A stretch of 64,000 nt of DNA, taken from Fumia sp045615345 (GTDB taxonomy: Bacteria > Bacillota > Clostridia > Oscillospirales > Ruminococcaceae). Positions 1-9,611 of this stretch are shown here, one piece after another (the stretch's first letter is position 1; every line of letters starts with the position of its first letter). The notes beneath the pieces are model-generated. The model was not told where the DNA came from, did not search any database, and was given only the letters and a program-made list of their open reading frames with translations. A program made the position numbers and the translations under genes. Location: positions 124,001 through 188,000 of the forward strand of contig JAZLER010000032.1 in assembly GCA_045615345.1 (NCBI GenBank). Direction: 5' to 3'.

Positions 1-3000
1 ACTGCTTCGGAAGCTTTTGAGGTTTTGCCTCTCTTACCAAATGCTTTGATTTCGTCAACAGCTACATACACATCTGCATCGTCAACTGTTTCGAAGGAAA
101 CCTTTAAGTATCTTGCATAAACTTCTGTTGCGCCTTCGATAAAGCCATTGAATGCAATGGAGGAATCCCATTTGTATTCTACATCGCCCTCTGCAGCATT
201 ATAAGGAGCTGTGTAAATAGCGGACCAGTTGCTGCCGTCAGAAGAACAATAGAATGTTACATTCTGAGGAGCAGCGATATTGTTGGATGCATCATTTCTT
301 GTAGTAAGTGAGAATTCGCTGATGGAGTTGAATGAACCCATATCGAAGGTAACTTCAACCTTGTTCTTACTTTCGTCAGCACTCTTTTTGAAGCCTGACC
401 AGTTTCCATCGAACAATGTACCTGACTGCATATACATACCGTCTGTAAAAAGGCCGGGTGTACTTCTGTAATCAGCAGGACGGGAAACCGCATAGCTTTC
501 ACCCAAAAGGAGGTTGAATGTAGCACCTTTATCGGGATCCAGCTCATAGTCACCATGAGGCATTGCTTCTTTATAAACGGAGATTTCGTCAAGGTAAATT
601 GCACTTTCAGAACTCATTGTAACCTTAACATACTGTGCGGTTACAGCAGTGTTCATATAGTAGTTGAAACGGTTAACACCGAGTTCAGCAGTAACATTTT
701 TGTCAATTGTAAACAAGTTCCAGGAAGTACCATTATTGGAATATTCAACCTTGATAACAGAAGGAGCTTTAATTGTCATCTGTTTTGTGCTTGATGCCAG
801 TACACCTACCTGAACCTGTTCGAATGTCTTAGCTTCACCCAAATCAAGTGTTACAGAGAAGTCGTGATATTTTGTATAGAAGGAGCCGTCTTTTGCTTCT
901 TCTTCGTAAGAAGATGCACCATATCCTGACCACGCAGCTTCACTGTAAAGTGCAGTTCCGCGGACACCATCGGTAAGTTCTTTCTTATCTGCATCAAGAG
1001 AAATGATCTCAATTATATCTTTTCCTGTATCTTTATCTTTACCAACAACAATGGGTATACCTGCTTCCCATGACGTAGTGTAAGAAGCATTAAGGGCAAT
1101 GTTGTTTGTATCAACATATTCTTCATCGGGATCCTGAGCAAATACAGTCTGTTCCTTAAGAACTTCGATTTCGTCAATAAGTACTTTTCCGTTTACGGGG
1201 AAAGTAACCTTAACATATCTTGCAGATTTGCCTTCAGGCCATACAAGCTGTGCCTTTGTTGCAACTGCATCGGTCACTTCTGTATCAGTGATTGCAGCCT
1301 TTTCAGGAGCAGACCAGTCAACCTTGTTATCAGAGAAAGAAACATTTACTTCTTCGGGGAAGTTGTAACCGTTTTCTTTATCACTTAAGAAACGAGCTTC
1401 AATCTGTTTGAAATCGCGAACTTTTTCAAGGTCGATAACAATTTCAGCATCAGTTGTGTACTCAACCCATCCGCTGTCAGCAGAGTTGAATGCACCACGT
1501 TTTGTGTTGGTGAGTTTTTCAACATCTGCAGAGTTATTGGATGTATATTCCTTTTTCTTCGCAAGGTTATTGGAACTTGCATCGGGGTTATCTTCGGATT
1601 TGGCAAGAATCTTAATTTCATCGAGGAACAACCATCCATCAGGAGACATAGTAATTTTAACATACTGTGCATCGACAGGTTTGTACATTGTCATCTTATG
1701 AGAGAATATGTAGTTACCTGTGGGGAATCCCGAAATGTTATCTGCACCGAGTTTTTCCCATTTTTCTTTATCGTTTGAAGCGTACACTTCAAAAGTTCTT
1801 GTACCTCTGATAGCACCTGAAGAAGACCAAAGGAAACCTGCATGGATTTCTTCAAATGTCATCTTTTCACCGAGGTCAAAGATAAAGTCTACGGGTACTT
1901 TTGCGTTATATCCGGACCAGGGAGCTGCCTGCCATTCGGTGGAGTTGCTGGATACGCCATCAGTAAGTTCTTTTCCGTCTGTATCGGGATAGTCGCGGCC
2001 TGCAGAAGCAGATACTGTGTAGGGTTTACCCAAAGCAATATTGTTTTCTGCAGATTCTTCCATATATCCGTGAGGGGTTTCACCTGTATCTTCGGTATAT
2101 GCATAAATTTCATCAAGGAATGTCCAGTTTGTAATGTTAGAGAATTTAAATCTCAGACCATTGGCAGTTATCGGAACATTATCTTTTGCAACGAACACGA
2201 GGAAGTATTTAGAACCTGCACCCTCACTGTCGATATTACCTTCGAAAAGCTTTGTCCATTCACCACCGATAAGACCTTCGATGTGAACAGTACCGGGGAT
2301 GCCGATACCGGATTTCTTTTCGTTCATAACACCAATCTGGATTTCTTTAAAGGTTTTTTCTGTTGTGAAGTTATCAAAAGCTATCTGCAACATACCGCCT
2401 GCGCCTTTGAAACCTACACTGTATCCGGTACCCGAGTTCCAGGAGGTAGTTTTATTGCCGTCAGTAAGTTTTGTGTAAGAGGTATCTTTATATGTACCGT
2501 GGAAAGTACCATTTGTTGTGTAAGTTTCACCGCGCATTACATTGGTACTCTGAACAGCAGCAACTGTAAGAGTACATTCAGCACTTTCAATTGAATCAGA
2601 GTAGCCTTCTTTTGTATTTGTGATAACTACCTTGTATTTACCACTGTCGGAAACTTTAGCAGAGTCGATAACCACAGTATCAGTGTTTGTACCGAATGCT
2701 ACACCATCTTTATACCACTGGTAGGAAAGAACTCCACCATCTGTGGATGTGGAACCGATATACAGAATAACGGGTTCTTTTGCATTGGCAGACATAGTTG
2801 CGGGCAAATTCGTTGTAATAGAGGGTTTCTGCAAGTTAAGACCTGTAGGGAATACAATTACCTCACATACGGAACTCTTAACAGTTTTTGTAAAACCGTT
2901 CAGAGTGTTTCTTACTTCTACATAGTATTCACCGCTGTCAGCAACCGCAGCAGCATCAACTGTTAATGTGTCACTGTTTGTGCCTACTTTTTCGCCATCC

Positions 3001-3713
3001 TTATACCACTGATAAGAAAGTACACCACTGTCTGATTTATAAGCTTCAACGGAAAGTGTAAAAGAATCACCTTCGTCAACATTCTTAAGAGTTACAAGGT
3101 CAGATTCAATATAAGGAGTCAGAGGTTTTACAGGTGCATCTGCGTATGCATAAATTTCACCGATAAAGGACCATCCGCTTGCAGCAGGAATACCTACTCT
3201 TATATACTGAGCCTCAACGGGTACATCGAGTGGGATTTCAAAAATATATGTTGTGTTCTCGGGAGCATCCTCGGGAATGGCTCCTTTGTATGCCACTTTA
3301 TATTCTATGCCATCTGTGGAATAAGAGAACACAAACTCACCCTGGGGGTAACCGATACCACCGGAGTTTCTTGAGTTAAGTGTGTAAACTGCAAACTTGT
3401 CGATTTCATAAACATCATCAAGTTCCAAGGTAATATCAGATGTACTACCTGCAGAAATACCTTTGAACGCAGACCAGCCACCATCGTGGAAGCTGTACCC
3501 GGGTTCATGACCATCGGTAAGCTCTCTGCCGGAATCAGGGTAATTTGTATGTGCAGCAATAGATGTTTTATAAGCCACACCTTCAAGCACATTTCTGTAT
3601 TCCGTTTCGAGTGCACCAAAAGCAATGCCGTTCGGAATAGTGCTTAAAACGAGTACAGCCGCTACAAATGCACTGATTACTCTCTTTAAGCTTTTAAGTG
3701 AAAGTTTATTCAT
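1..3713 (-). CDS. Secreted multidomain discoidin / Ig-like surface protein (3' end outside window)
   Basis: The reading frame is open from ATG 3713 to the window edge, about 1237 codons, with no stop seen, so the C-terminus lies outside. The start follows AGGAGGGACTTTG. Residues 1-33 form a signal peptide (basic start, then a hydrophobic stretch ending near GIAFGA). Next come a discoidin (F5/8 type C-like) module at about 40-195, two Ig-like domains at about 200-380 sharing the motif LSYQWYKDG, and four more discoidin-like modules at about 390-535, 555-692, 705-852 and 866-1046, with a sixth at about 1063-1228. Each module repeats ELTDG or LTDG and a YVKVTM...DEI-type ending. Family knowledge: such modules bind carbohydrate. 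I infer a cell-surface or secreted glycan-binding protein, perhaps with a catalytic domain beyond the edge. No anchor motif is visible. Confidence 0.8.
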   Translation of the reverse strand, partial: MNKLSLKSLKRVISAFVAAVLVLSTIPNGIAFGALETEYRNVLEGVAYKTSIAAHTNYPDSGRELTDGHEPGYSFHDGGWSAFKGISAGSTSDITLELDDVYEIDKFAVYTLNSRNSGGIGYPQGEFVFSYSTDGIEYKVAYKGAIPEDAPENTTYIFEIPLDVPVEAQYIRVGIPAASGWSFIGEIYAYADAPVKPLTPYIESDLVTLKNVDEGDSFTLSVEAYKSDSGVLSYQWYKDGEKVGTNSDTLTVDAAAVADSGEYYVEVRNTLNGFTKTVKSSVCEVIVFPTGLNLQKPSITTNLPATMSANAKEPVILYIGSTSTDGGVLSYQWYKDGVAFGTNTDTVVIDSAKVSDSGKYKVVITNTKEGYSDSIESAECTLTVAAVQSTNVMRGETYTTNGTFHGTYKDTSYTKLTDGNKTTSWNSGTGYSVGFKGAGGMLQIAFDNFTTEKTFKEIQIGVMNEKKSGIGIPGTVHIEGLIGGEWTKLFEGNIDSEGAGSKYFLVFVAKDNVPITANGLRFKFSNITNWTFLDEIYAYTEDTGETPHGYMEESAENNIALGKPYTVSASAGRDYPDTDGKELTDGVSSNSTEWQAAPWSGYNAKVPVDFIFDLGEKMTFEEIHAGFLWSSSGAIRGTRTFEVYASNDKEKWEKLGADNISGFPTGNYIFSHKMTMYKPVDAQYVKITMSPDGWLFLDEIKILAKSEDNPDASSNNLAKKKEYTSNNSADVEKLTNTKRGAFNSADSGWVEYTTDAEIVIDLEKVRDFKQIEARFLSDKENGYNFPEEVNVSFSDNKVDWSAPEKAAITDTEVTDAVATKAQLVWPEGKSARYVKVTFPVNGKVLIDEIEVLKEQTVFAQDPDEEYVDTNNIALNASYTTSWEAGIPIVVGKDKDTGKDIIEIISLDADKKELTDGVRGTALYSEAAWSGYGASSYEEEAKDGSFYTKYHDFSVTLDLGEAKTFEQVQVGVLASSTKQMTIKAPSVIKVEYSNNGTSWNLFTIDKNVTAELGVNRFNYYMNTAVTAQYVKVTMSSESAIYLDEISVYKEAMPHGDYELDPDKGATFNLLLGESYAVSRPADYRSTPGLFTDGMYMQSGTLFDGNWSGFKKSADESKNKVEVTFDMGSFNSISEFSLTTRNDASNNIAAPQNVTFYCSSDGSNWSAIYTAPYNAAEGDVEYKWDSSIAFNGFIEGATEVYARYLKVSFETVDDADVYVAVDEIKAFGKRGKTSKASEA

Positions 3714-3772
3714 CAAAGTCCCTCCTAATTTATTCTCATAATGTAAACTACATAAAACAGAGATAAACTCTC

Positions 3773-3800
3773 TTTATAATAAATTGTACTTCATTTTCAA
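3773..3800 (-). promoter_or_regulatory. Probable sigma-A promoter of the discoidin gene
   Basis: On the minus strand TTGAAA (3800-3795) is followed after 16 bp by TATAAA (3778-3773), about 60 bp upstream of the start codon. The remaining upstream stretch to 4000 is very AT-rich and shows no gene. Confidence 0.5.
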
Positions 3801-4001
3801 TTATAAGTAAAGAACATTTTTAGGCCTTTTTGACCCGTTTTTTTGGTTTCGTAAAAATCTTAAAGAAATTCTAAAAATATTTAATGTTTTTGACTATTTT
3901 TTCTGCGTTTTTGCAAAAAAATTTTTCAATCTGTTTTTTTCAAAAATTTAACAAAATACACAATTTTAACAAAACAAAGATTTTTATATCCGAAAAATGC
4001 C

Positions 4002-4034
4002 AAAAAACTCCTCTGACATAACAGCCAGAGGAGT
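4002..4034 (-). terminator. Rho-independent terminator after the PqqD-like gene
   Basis: A perfect 9-bp stem (ACTCCTCTG, 4007-4015, with CAGAGGAGT, 4026-4034) has a 10-nt loop and is followed on the minus strand by a run of six T (4007-4002). Confidence 0.85.
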
Positions 4035-4039
4035 CCTTG

Positions 4040-4384
4040 TTATTTTTTCCAGACTATGAAACCATAGCTTTCGAGAATCTGAAAATATTTTGCAAGTCTT
4101 TCGTAAAGAGGATGTGCCTTCTCGCCAAAATGAGCATCGACATCTTCGCCAAGCATCATAATGGTTTTTTCACCGTTCAGAAGAGGCCATACAAAGCTTC
4201 CCATCTCATCGAGATGAACATAACTCACTTTGGGTTTTTTAAGAATGAGCTGACATATCTTGTTGAAAAAGCCCTTGTTTTCAATTTCCAGAGTTACAAT
4301 ACCGTCTTTTTCGGTCCAGTTATACTTTTCATTACGCCGTGGTATCCGTTCAAGATAGTTTTCGTTCTTTGCTTTCTTACTCAT
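4040..4384 (-). CDS. PqqD-like small protein
   Basis: 114 aa. The central segment VHLDEMGSFVWPLLNG matches the conserved core of PqqD-like domains (leader-peptide recognition fold: xLNxxGxxIWxLxDG). The N-terminal 20 residues are basic. It lies 1 bp downstream of the OPT transporter in the same direction and ends at a strong terminator, so it is the last gene of that operon. PqqD-like proteins classically present a precursor peptide to a radical SAM or cyclase enzyme, but no such enzyme is nearby. The link to an oligopeptide transporter suggests a peptide-binding accessory role; that is inference. The PqqD-like fold assignment rests on the motif only. Confidence 0.7.
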   Translation of the reverse strand: MSKKAKNENYLERIPRRNEKYNWTEKDGIVTLEIENKGFFNKICQLILKKPKVSYVHLDEMGSFVWPLLNGEKTIMMLGEDVDAHFGEKAHPLYERLAKYFQILESYGFIVWKK

Positions 4385-4385
4385 A

Positions 4386-6293
4386 TTACTTTACGCGTTT
4401 TTTCCATACGGTAAACTTGAGCAATGTGAGAATGATGATTGCAAAGAGAACAAGACCGCCGATGTTCATAAACGGAGCGGAAAGTCCGAATCTTGCAGAA
4501 AGGTCGAGAGCAGTATCCACACCAAATACAGCAAGCAATGCGAGCAATATACCAACCAAGCCTTCACCTGCGATCATACCGGAGCAGAAGAGGATACCAT
4601 CGTTAACGATTTCTTTCTTTTCGCCTTCAGGGCGTTTCATCTTATCAAGAGCAAGACGAACAAGACCACCCACCATAATACAAGCGTTAAGCTGTACAGG
4701 GAGGTAAACACCGATAGCAAAAGGAAGTACGGGAATACCAATCATTTCAACAATAACTGCAATAAACACACCAACAAATACGAGTGCCCAGGGGAGATTG
4801 CCTTCCATAACGCCCTCGATAATGAGCTTCATAAGTGTAGCCTGAGGAGCAGCGAGCTGTTCGGAACCAAAGCCCCAAGCACTGTCAAGAAGGTACAAAG
4901 TACCGCCGATAGCGAATGCTGCAGCTATTACACCAACGATTTCAGCATACTGCTGTTTTTTAGGTGTAGCACCCAAAAGGTAACCTGTCTTGAGATCCTG
5001 AGAAGTATCACCTGCGATAGCAGAAACGATACAGATGATAGAACCGATTGAAATTGCACTGATCATACCTGCAACACCTGTAGTACCTGTAACTTTCAAA
5101 AGAAGTGTTGCAATAAGAAGTGTAGCAATTGCCATACCTGAAACAGGGTTGTTAGAACTTCCTACAAGACCTACCATACGGGAGGAAACTGTTGCAAAGA
5201 AGAAACCGAATACAACTACAATTACTGCGCCAAGCAAGGAAACAGGAATTGTGGGAACGAGCCATACGAGCAATGTAAGAATTGCTATAGCGATAAGAAC
5301 AACCTTGAAGTTCATATCAAGTGCTGTTCGTTCGCTTGAAACATTTGCAGAACCTTTCATACTCTTCATAGCGCCGCTGAATGTTTTAACAATAAGAGGC
5401 AGAGATTTGATAAGGCTGATGATACCACCTGCTGCGAGAGCACCTGCACCGATGTATCTGATGTAAGAGCTCCAGATAGCACTTGCGCCACCTGCTGCGT
5501 ACATTTCGCTGATAGGCGCTGTACCGGGGTACAAAGTAATATCAGCACCGAAAAGTACGATCAAGGGAATGATTACAAGCCATGCAAGAACACCGCCAGA
5601 GAACATATAAGAGGAAATTCTTGCGCCACAGATATAACCAACACTCATTACAGCGGGATAAATCTGTGTACCGATTTCACCTGCAAAACCTTTTACAGAA
5701 CCTGAAATCTCACCTGCAACAACTTTGAGTCCGTCAATAATGAATTTGAAAATTGCCGCAAATCCCATACCTGCAAATACAGTAGAAGCATTTGCGCCGC
5801 CTTCTTCACCTGCAAGCAGAACTTCAGCACAAGCTGTTCCTTCGGGGTAAGGAAGTACTCCGTGTTCTTTTACAATAAGCGCATTACGCAAAGGAACCAT
5901 AAAGAATACACCTAAAAGACCGCCGATTAAAGCAATTATGGTGATTTCAACGATATCGGGCTTGTCCATTTTGCCTTCAGCAGCCCACAAAAAGAGAGCG
6001 GGCAATGTGAAAATAGCGCCTGCTGCCAATGATTCACCTGCAGAACCTAATGTCTGAACAATGTTGCTTTCAAGGATAGAGTTTTTACGCATAATAATGC
6101 GGATAACACCCATTGCAATAACTGCAGCAGGGATTGAAGCCGACACTGTCATACCTACTCTGAGTCCGAGATAAGCGTTTGCTGCGCCGAAAATAACCGA
6201 CAAGAGAATACCCATAATAATGGAAGTAACTGTAATTTCGGGAGTTACCTTGTCTGCCGGAACATACGGCTTAAATTCTTTTTTGTTTTCCAT
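4386..6293 (-). CDS. OPT family oligopeptide transporter
   Basis: 635 aa, strongly hydrophobic throughout, with about 14-16 membrane segments. The N-terminal region (VTSIIMGILLSVIFGAANAY, then LGLRVGMTVSASIPAAVIAM) and GVLPYPEGTACAEVL are hallmarks of the bacterial OPT family (YvdB/HI0561 branch), inner-membrane importers of small peptides or related substrates. A TTG 12 bp upstream is in frame, but ATG 6293 has GGAG at the correct distance (6 nt) and is preferred. It has its own promoter and is followed after 1 bp by the PqqD-like gene. The gene just upstream encodes a dipeptidase, so peptide uptake and hydrolysis are neighbours. Confidence 0.92.
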   Translation of the reverse strand: MENKKEFKPYVPADKVTPEITVTSIIMGILLSVIFGAANAYLGLRVGMTVSASIPAAVIAMGVIRIIMRKNSILESNIVQTLGSAGESLAAGAIFTLPALFLWAAEGKMDKPDIVEITIIALIGGLLGVFFMVPLRNALIVKEHGVLPYPEGTACAEVLLAGEEGGANASTVFAGMGFAAIFKFIIDGLKVVAGEISGSVKGFAGEIGTQIYPAVMSVGYICGARISSYMFSGGVLAWLVIIPLIVLFGADITLYPGTAPISEMYAAGGASAIWSSYIRYIGAGALAAGGIISLIKSLPLIVKTFSGAMKSMKGSANVSSERTALDMNFKVVLIAIAILTLLVWLVPTIPVSLLGAVIVVVFGFFFATVSSRMVGLVGSSNNPVSGMAIATLLIATLLLKVTGTTGVAGMISAISIGSIICIVSAIAGDTSQDLKTGYLLGATPKKQQYAEIVGVIAAAFAIGGTLYLLDSAWGFGSEQLAAPQATLMKLIIEGVMEGNLPWALVFVGVFIAVIVEMIGIPVLPFAIGVYLPVQLNACIMVGGLVRLALDKMKRPEGEKKEIVNDGILFCSGMIAGEGLVGILLALLAVFGVDTALDLSARFGLSAPFMNIGGLVLFAIIILTLLKFTVWKKRVK

Positions 6294-6325
6294 AACTATC
6301 TCCAATCTGAAATTAGTTTGAAATT

Positions 6326-6354
6326 ATTATACTATAATTAATTAACAAATGCAA
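6326..6354 (-). promoter_or_regulatory. Sigma-A promoter of the OPT operon
   Basis: Minus-strand TTGCAT (6354-6349), 17-bp spacer, TATAAT (6331-6326); the start codon is 33 bp downstream of the -10 box. Confidence 0.75.
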
Positions 6355-6360
6355 CAAAAA

Positions 6361-7785
6361 TTATTTACATCTTGATAAAAGTTCACACAAAAGATTAAAC
6401 ATACGGATTGTTGAGGAAATGCTGAGGCGTTCATTCACAGTATGAACCTCCCACATATCGGGGCCGATGGAAATACAGTCAAGCCCTTCTATCTTTGAGG
6501 AAAACACTCCGCACTCAAGCCCTGCATGAATAGCTTCGACCTTGGGTTCTTTCCCGAAAGAATCTTTATAAATTTCCTTGTAAAGCTCTCTCAAAGAAGA
6601 ATCCTGTTTGTATTCCCAAGGAGGATAATATCCGCTCGACTCAATATTATCTGAAACGAGGGAGAGGAAAGTGGTAAGTTTTCTTTTCAGCGCTTCCATC
6701 GCACTTCCCTTACTGCTTCTGAGCGAGAATAAAATTGTGAGAGTTTCTTCTTCGGTTTTAAGAATACCAAAGTTTAAGGAAGTTTCCACAAGTCCTTCAA
6801 TATTAACGCTGAAAGTCATAACGCCATTGAAAGCAGAGGACATACTGTAGATGATTTTTTCTTTTAAAGTTTTTTCGAAAACCTCGTATTCACCCTCACT
6901 GAGCGCTGTTACAACAGGGGCAAAATTCGGTTCTCTGTCCAAAATTTCTTTTTTAATTACATCAAGGCACTCGTCTGATTTTGCAATAAACTCGTCCCTT
7001 TCATAAACGCAGAGTTTAAGCTCGGTGCAATTGGGGATTGCGTTGCTCTTATCGCCGCCGTTTAACGAAATTATATCAAAGTCACAAACGCCGTTCATAT
7101 AATTCAAAAATCTTCCCGCTAAGATGTTTGAGTTAATTCTTCCGCTGTTGATTTCAACACCCGAATGTCCGCCTTTAAGTCCTTTAAGGGAAACAGTAAC
7201 CAAAGTGCCTTTTTTGTTTTCTCTTTTCACATTAACAGTAGCTTTTACATCGGTACCGCCTGCACAGGAAACGATAACTGTATCCTGTTCTTCGCCATCT
7301 AAGTTAATCATTCTTTTGGATTTAAAGAGCGCTCCGTCAAGTGCCAGTGCGCCATACATACCTATTTCTTCATCGGTTGTAAAAACAGCTTCAATGGGTG
7401 GGTGAGGGATGTTATCGCTTTCTAAAATTGCCATAATCATTGCAACAGCAATACCATTATCTGCGCCCAATGTTGTACCTTTTGCACGGAGCACATCCCC
7501 GTCAAGGAAAGTTTCAATCCCGTCTTTTAAAAAGTCTGTTTTACTGTCTTCAGTTTTCTGGCACACCATATCGATATGTCCCTGTAAAATAATCGGAGCT
7601 GAATTTTCATAACCTTTTGTGCCGTTTTTGTAGATTATTACATTTTTAAGGTCATCTTGCACATATCTGAGGGAATTCTTTTTTGCAAAATCTACACAGT
7701 ACTGTGAGATTTTCTCCATATTTCCCGAACCGCGCGGTACAGCGCAGATTTCTTTAAAGATTTCCAGTATTCTTGTAGAGGACAT
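6361..7785 (-). CDS. pepD: Aminoacyl-histidine / cytosol non-specific dipeptidase (M20C)
   Basis: 474 aa from ATG 7785, chosen because AAAGGAG lies 8 nt upstream; an in-frame extension to 7848 would run over the promoter. The M20 metal site is visible: QGHIDM (His70, Asp72), GADNG (Asp109), TTDEEIG (catalytic Glu139, metal Glu140) and a late IHAGLECG. Length matches PepD, a zinc dipeptidase that cleaves Xaa-His and other dipeptides in the cytoplasm. It probably processes peptides brought in by the OPT transporter encoded just downstream, although that gene has its own promoter. Confidence 0.93.
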   Translation of the reverse strand: MSSTRILEIFKEICAVPRGSGNMEKISQYCVDFAKKNSLRYVQDDLKNVIIYKNGTKGYENSAPIILQGHIDMVCQKTEDSKTDFLKDGIETFLDGDVLRAKGTTLGADNGIAVAMIMAILESDNIPHPPIEAVFTTDEEIGMYGALALDGALFKSKRMINLDGEEQDTVIVSCAGGTDVKATVNVKRENKKGTLVTVSLKGLKGGHSGVEINSGRINSNILAGRFLNYMNGVCDFDIISLNGGDKSNAIPNCTELKLCVYERDEFIAKSDECLDVIKKEILDREPNFAPVVTALSEGEYEVFEKTLKEKIIYSMSSAFNGVMTFSVNIEGLVETSLNFGILKTEEETLTILFSLRSSKGSAMEALKRKLTTFLSLVSDNIESSGYYPPWEYKQDSSLRELYKEIYKDSFGKEPKVEAIHAGLECGVFSSKIEGLDCISIGPDMWEVHTVNERLSISSTIRMFNLLCELLSRCK

Positions 7786-7818
7786 TTTATTTTCTCCTTT
7801 AAAACGATGTTTTTTGTT

Positions 7819-7847
7819 AGTATACCAAATTTTTAAGTTAAAGTCCA
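7819..7847 (-). promoter_or_regulatory. Sigma-A promoter of pepD
   Basis: Minus-strand TGGACT (7847-7842), 17-bp spacer, TATACT (7824-7819), 33 bp before the chosen start. It is divergent from the trxA promoter. Confidence 0.7.
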
Positions 7848-7876
7848 CATTTTTTACAAGTTTTGTAATTTTATAG

Positions 7877-7905
7877 TAGAAAACAGGAAAAATATATGTT
7901 ACAAT
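7877..7905 (+). promoter_or_regulatory. Extended -10 promoter of the trxA operon
   Basis: TAGAAA (7877-7882), 17-bp spacer ending in TGT, then TACAAT (7900-7905). The TGn before the -10 compensates for the weak -35. Confidence 0.65.
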
Positions 7906-7931
7906 AAACGAAAAAGAAAGGAAGTATTATT

Positions 7932-8237
7932 ATGGTAATCAAAGTTAATAAAGAAAATTTCAATGATATTAAAAACAGTGATAAAAAGGTTTTGCTCGAT
8001 TTTTATGCAGACTGGTGCGGTCCCTGCAGAATGGTTTCTCCGATAGTTGACGAAATTGCCGAGGAAAACCCCGATTATCTCGTAGGAAAAATCAATGTTG
8101 ACGAAGAACCTGACCTTGCCTCCGAATTCGGTGTTATGAGTATTCCGATGCTTGTAGTTTTGGAAAAAGGTGAAATCAAAGACAGTTCTGTCGGCGCAAA
8201 ACCCAAAGCACAGATTCTCAAAATGTTAGAGGACTGA
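7932..8237 (+). CDS. trxA: Thioredoxin
   Basis: 101 aa, the normal size for a thioredoxin. The redox motif WCGPC places the catalytic cysteines at 29 and 32, and the cis-proline loop SIPM follows. It is a cytoplasmic disulfide reductant. It is the first gene of a tight operon (2 bp to trxB) with thioredoxin reductase and a peroxiredoxin, giving the complete NADPH to TrxB to TrxA to Bcp electron path. The ribosome site AAAGGAAG is 7 nt before ATG. Confidence 0.97.
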   Translation: MVIKVNKENFNDIKNSDKKVLLDFYADWCGPCRMVSPIVDEIAEENPDYLVGKINVDEEPDLASEFGVMSIPMLVVLEKGEIKDSSVGAKPKAQILKMLED

Positions 8238-8239
8238 TA

Positions 8240-9151
8240 ATGGATAAAATTTACGATATAATTATTATCGGTGGAGGACCTGCGGGGTATTCTGCAGCAC
8301 TCTATTCGTCAAGGGCAGGTCTTGATACTCTCGTTATTGAGCGTATAGCGCCCGGTGGACAGCTCACCCTTACCGATGTTATAGACAACTATCCCGGTTT
8401 TGAAGAGGGAATTGATGGTTTTACATTGGGTATGAAAATGCAGCAGAGCGCTGAGCGTTTCGGGGCTAAGACCGAATACAGTGAAGTCTTATCGGTGGAT
8501 TTCACGGGTAAAATCAAAAAAATCGTAACTACCGATAAAACTTACCATTCAAAAGCCGTAATAATAGCAACCGGTGCCAACCCACGCGAGCTCAATGTTC
8601 CACTTGAAAAAGAACTTACAGGCAGAGGCGTTCATTATTGTGCCCACTGTGACGGGCGATTTTACAAAGACAAGATAGTTGCGGTGGTTGGCGGAGGAAA
8701 CTCAGCAGTTTCGGATGCACTTTATCTTTCGAATATTGCAAAAAAGGTTTACCTTATCCATCGCCGTGACACATTAAGGGCAACCAGAATCTACCACGAT
8801 CCTTTGACGAAAGCGTCCAATGTTGAATTTTTATGGAACAGCTCAGTGTCGCAGATAATCGCTGACGACAAATTCAAGGGTATTATTTTGAATGGTGGCA
8901 AGGAGCTTCTGTGTGACGGACTTTTTGTCAGTATCGGAAGAAATCCCGCTACAAACTTTTTGCAAAATGCAGTGAAACTTGATGGCAACGGCTACATCAT
9001 CGCAGATGAATCAACAAAGACAAATGTTGAGGGCGTTTTTGCCGCAGGCGATGTGCGTACCAAGGCGTTAAGACAGATAGTTACTGCCGTTTCCGATGGT
9101 GCAGTAGCAGTACAATTTGCAGAAGAATATATAAATCATTTCGGAGGTTAA
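8240..9151 (+). CDS. trxB: Thioredoxin-disulfide reductase
   Basis: 303 aa flavoprotein. The FAD-binding GGGPAGYSAA is at 11-20, the redox disulfide CAHC at Cys134 and Cys137, the NADPH-binding GGGNSA at 151-156 followed by the phosphate-gripping HRRD, and a C-terminal second FAD motif (FAAGDVR). It transfers electrons from NADPH to thioredoxin. The dithiol is CAHC rather than the common CATC. It is followed after 2 bp by the peroxiredoxin gene. Confidence 0.96.
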   Translation: MDKIYDIIIIGGGPAGYSAALYSSRAGLDTLVIERIAPGGQLTLTDVIDNYPGFEEGIDGFTLGMKMQQSAERFGAKTEYSEVLSVDFTGKIKKIVTTDKTYHSKAVIIATGANPRELNVPLEKELTGRGVHYCAHCDGRFYKDKIVAVVGGGNSAVSDALYLSNIAKKVYLIHRRDTLRATRIYHDPLTKASNVEFLWNSSVSQIIADDKFKGIILNGGKELLCDGLFVSIGRNPATNFLQNAVKLDGNGYIIADESTKTNVEGVFAAGDVRTKALRQIVTAVSDGAVAVQFAEEYINHFGG

Positions 9152-9153
9152 TT

Positions 9154-9606
9154 ATGCTTGAAACCGGACAAAAGGCTCCTGATTTCACCTTGCAGGACAA
9201 GAATGGTAAAAATGTTTCTCTTTCTGATTTTTCAGGTAAAAAGGTAGTTCTTTATTTCTATCCAAAGGATAACACCCCCGGGTGCACTCGCCAGGCTTGT
9301 GCCTTTGCAGGTAGTTATAAAGAATTTCAGGATAAAAATATCGAGGTAATAGGAATAAGTAAAGACAGCGTATCTTCACACATAAAATTTGCTGAAAAGC
9401 ATAATCTTCCGTTTATTCTGCTTTCCGACCCCGAGCTTCAGGCTATACAGGCATACGGAGTATGGCAGGAGAAAAAACTTTACGGGAAAGTGAGTATGGG
9501 TGTGGTTCGTACCACATTTGTTATTGATGAAAACGGCAATATCGAGCATATTATGCCAAAAGTAAAACCCGACACAAACGCCGAAGAAATCTTAAAAATG
9601 ATATAA
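9154..9606 (+). CDS. bcp: Thiol peroxidase, Bcp/PrxQ-type peroxiredoxin
   Basis: 150 aa with the thioredoxin fold. FYPKDNTPGCTRQAC carries the peroxidatic Cys44 and the resolving Cys49, the arrangement of Bcp/PrxQ enzymes, which reduce hydrogen and organic peroxides with electrons from thioredoxin. The ribosome site GGAGG overlaps the end of trxB. It is the last gene of the operon; its terminator is interrupted by a repeat element (9623-9899). Confidence 0.95.
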   Translation: MLETGQKAPDFTLQDKNGKNVSLSDFSGKKVVLYFYPKDNTPGCTRQACAFAGSYKEFQDKNIEVIGISKDSVSSHIKFAEKHNLPFILLSDPELQAIQAYGVWQEKKLYGKVSMGVVRTTFVIDENGNIEHIMPKVKPDTNAEEILKMI

Positions 9607-9611
9607 AAAAA

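Noticed and set aside
1842..2594. A 250-codon open frame opposite the discoidin gene
   Set aside because: Antisense to the continuous domain-containing frame; no start signals and no family resemblance.
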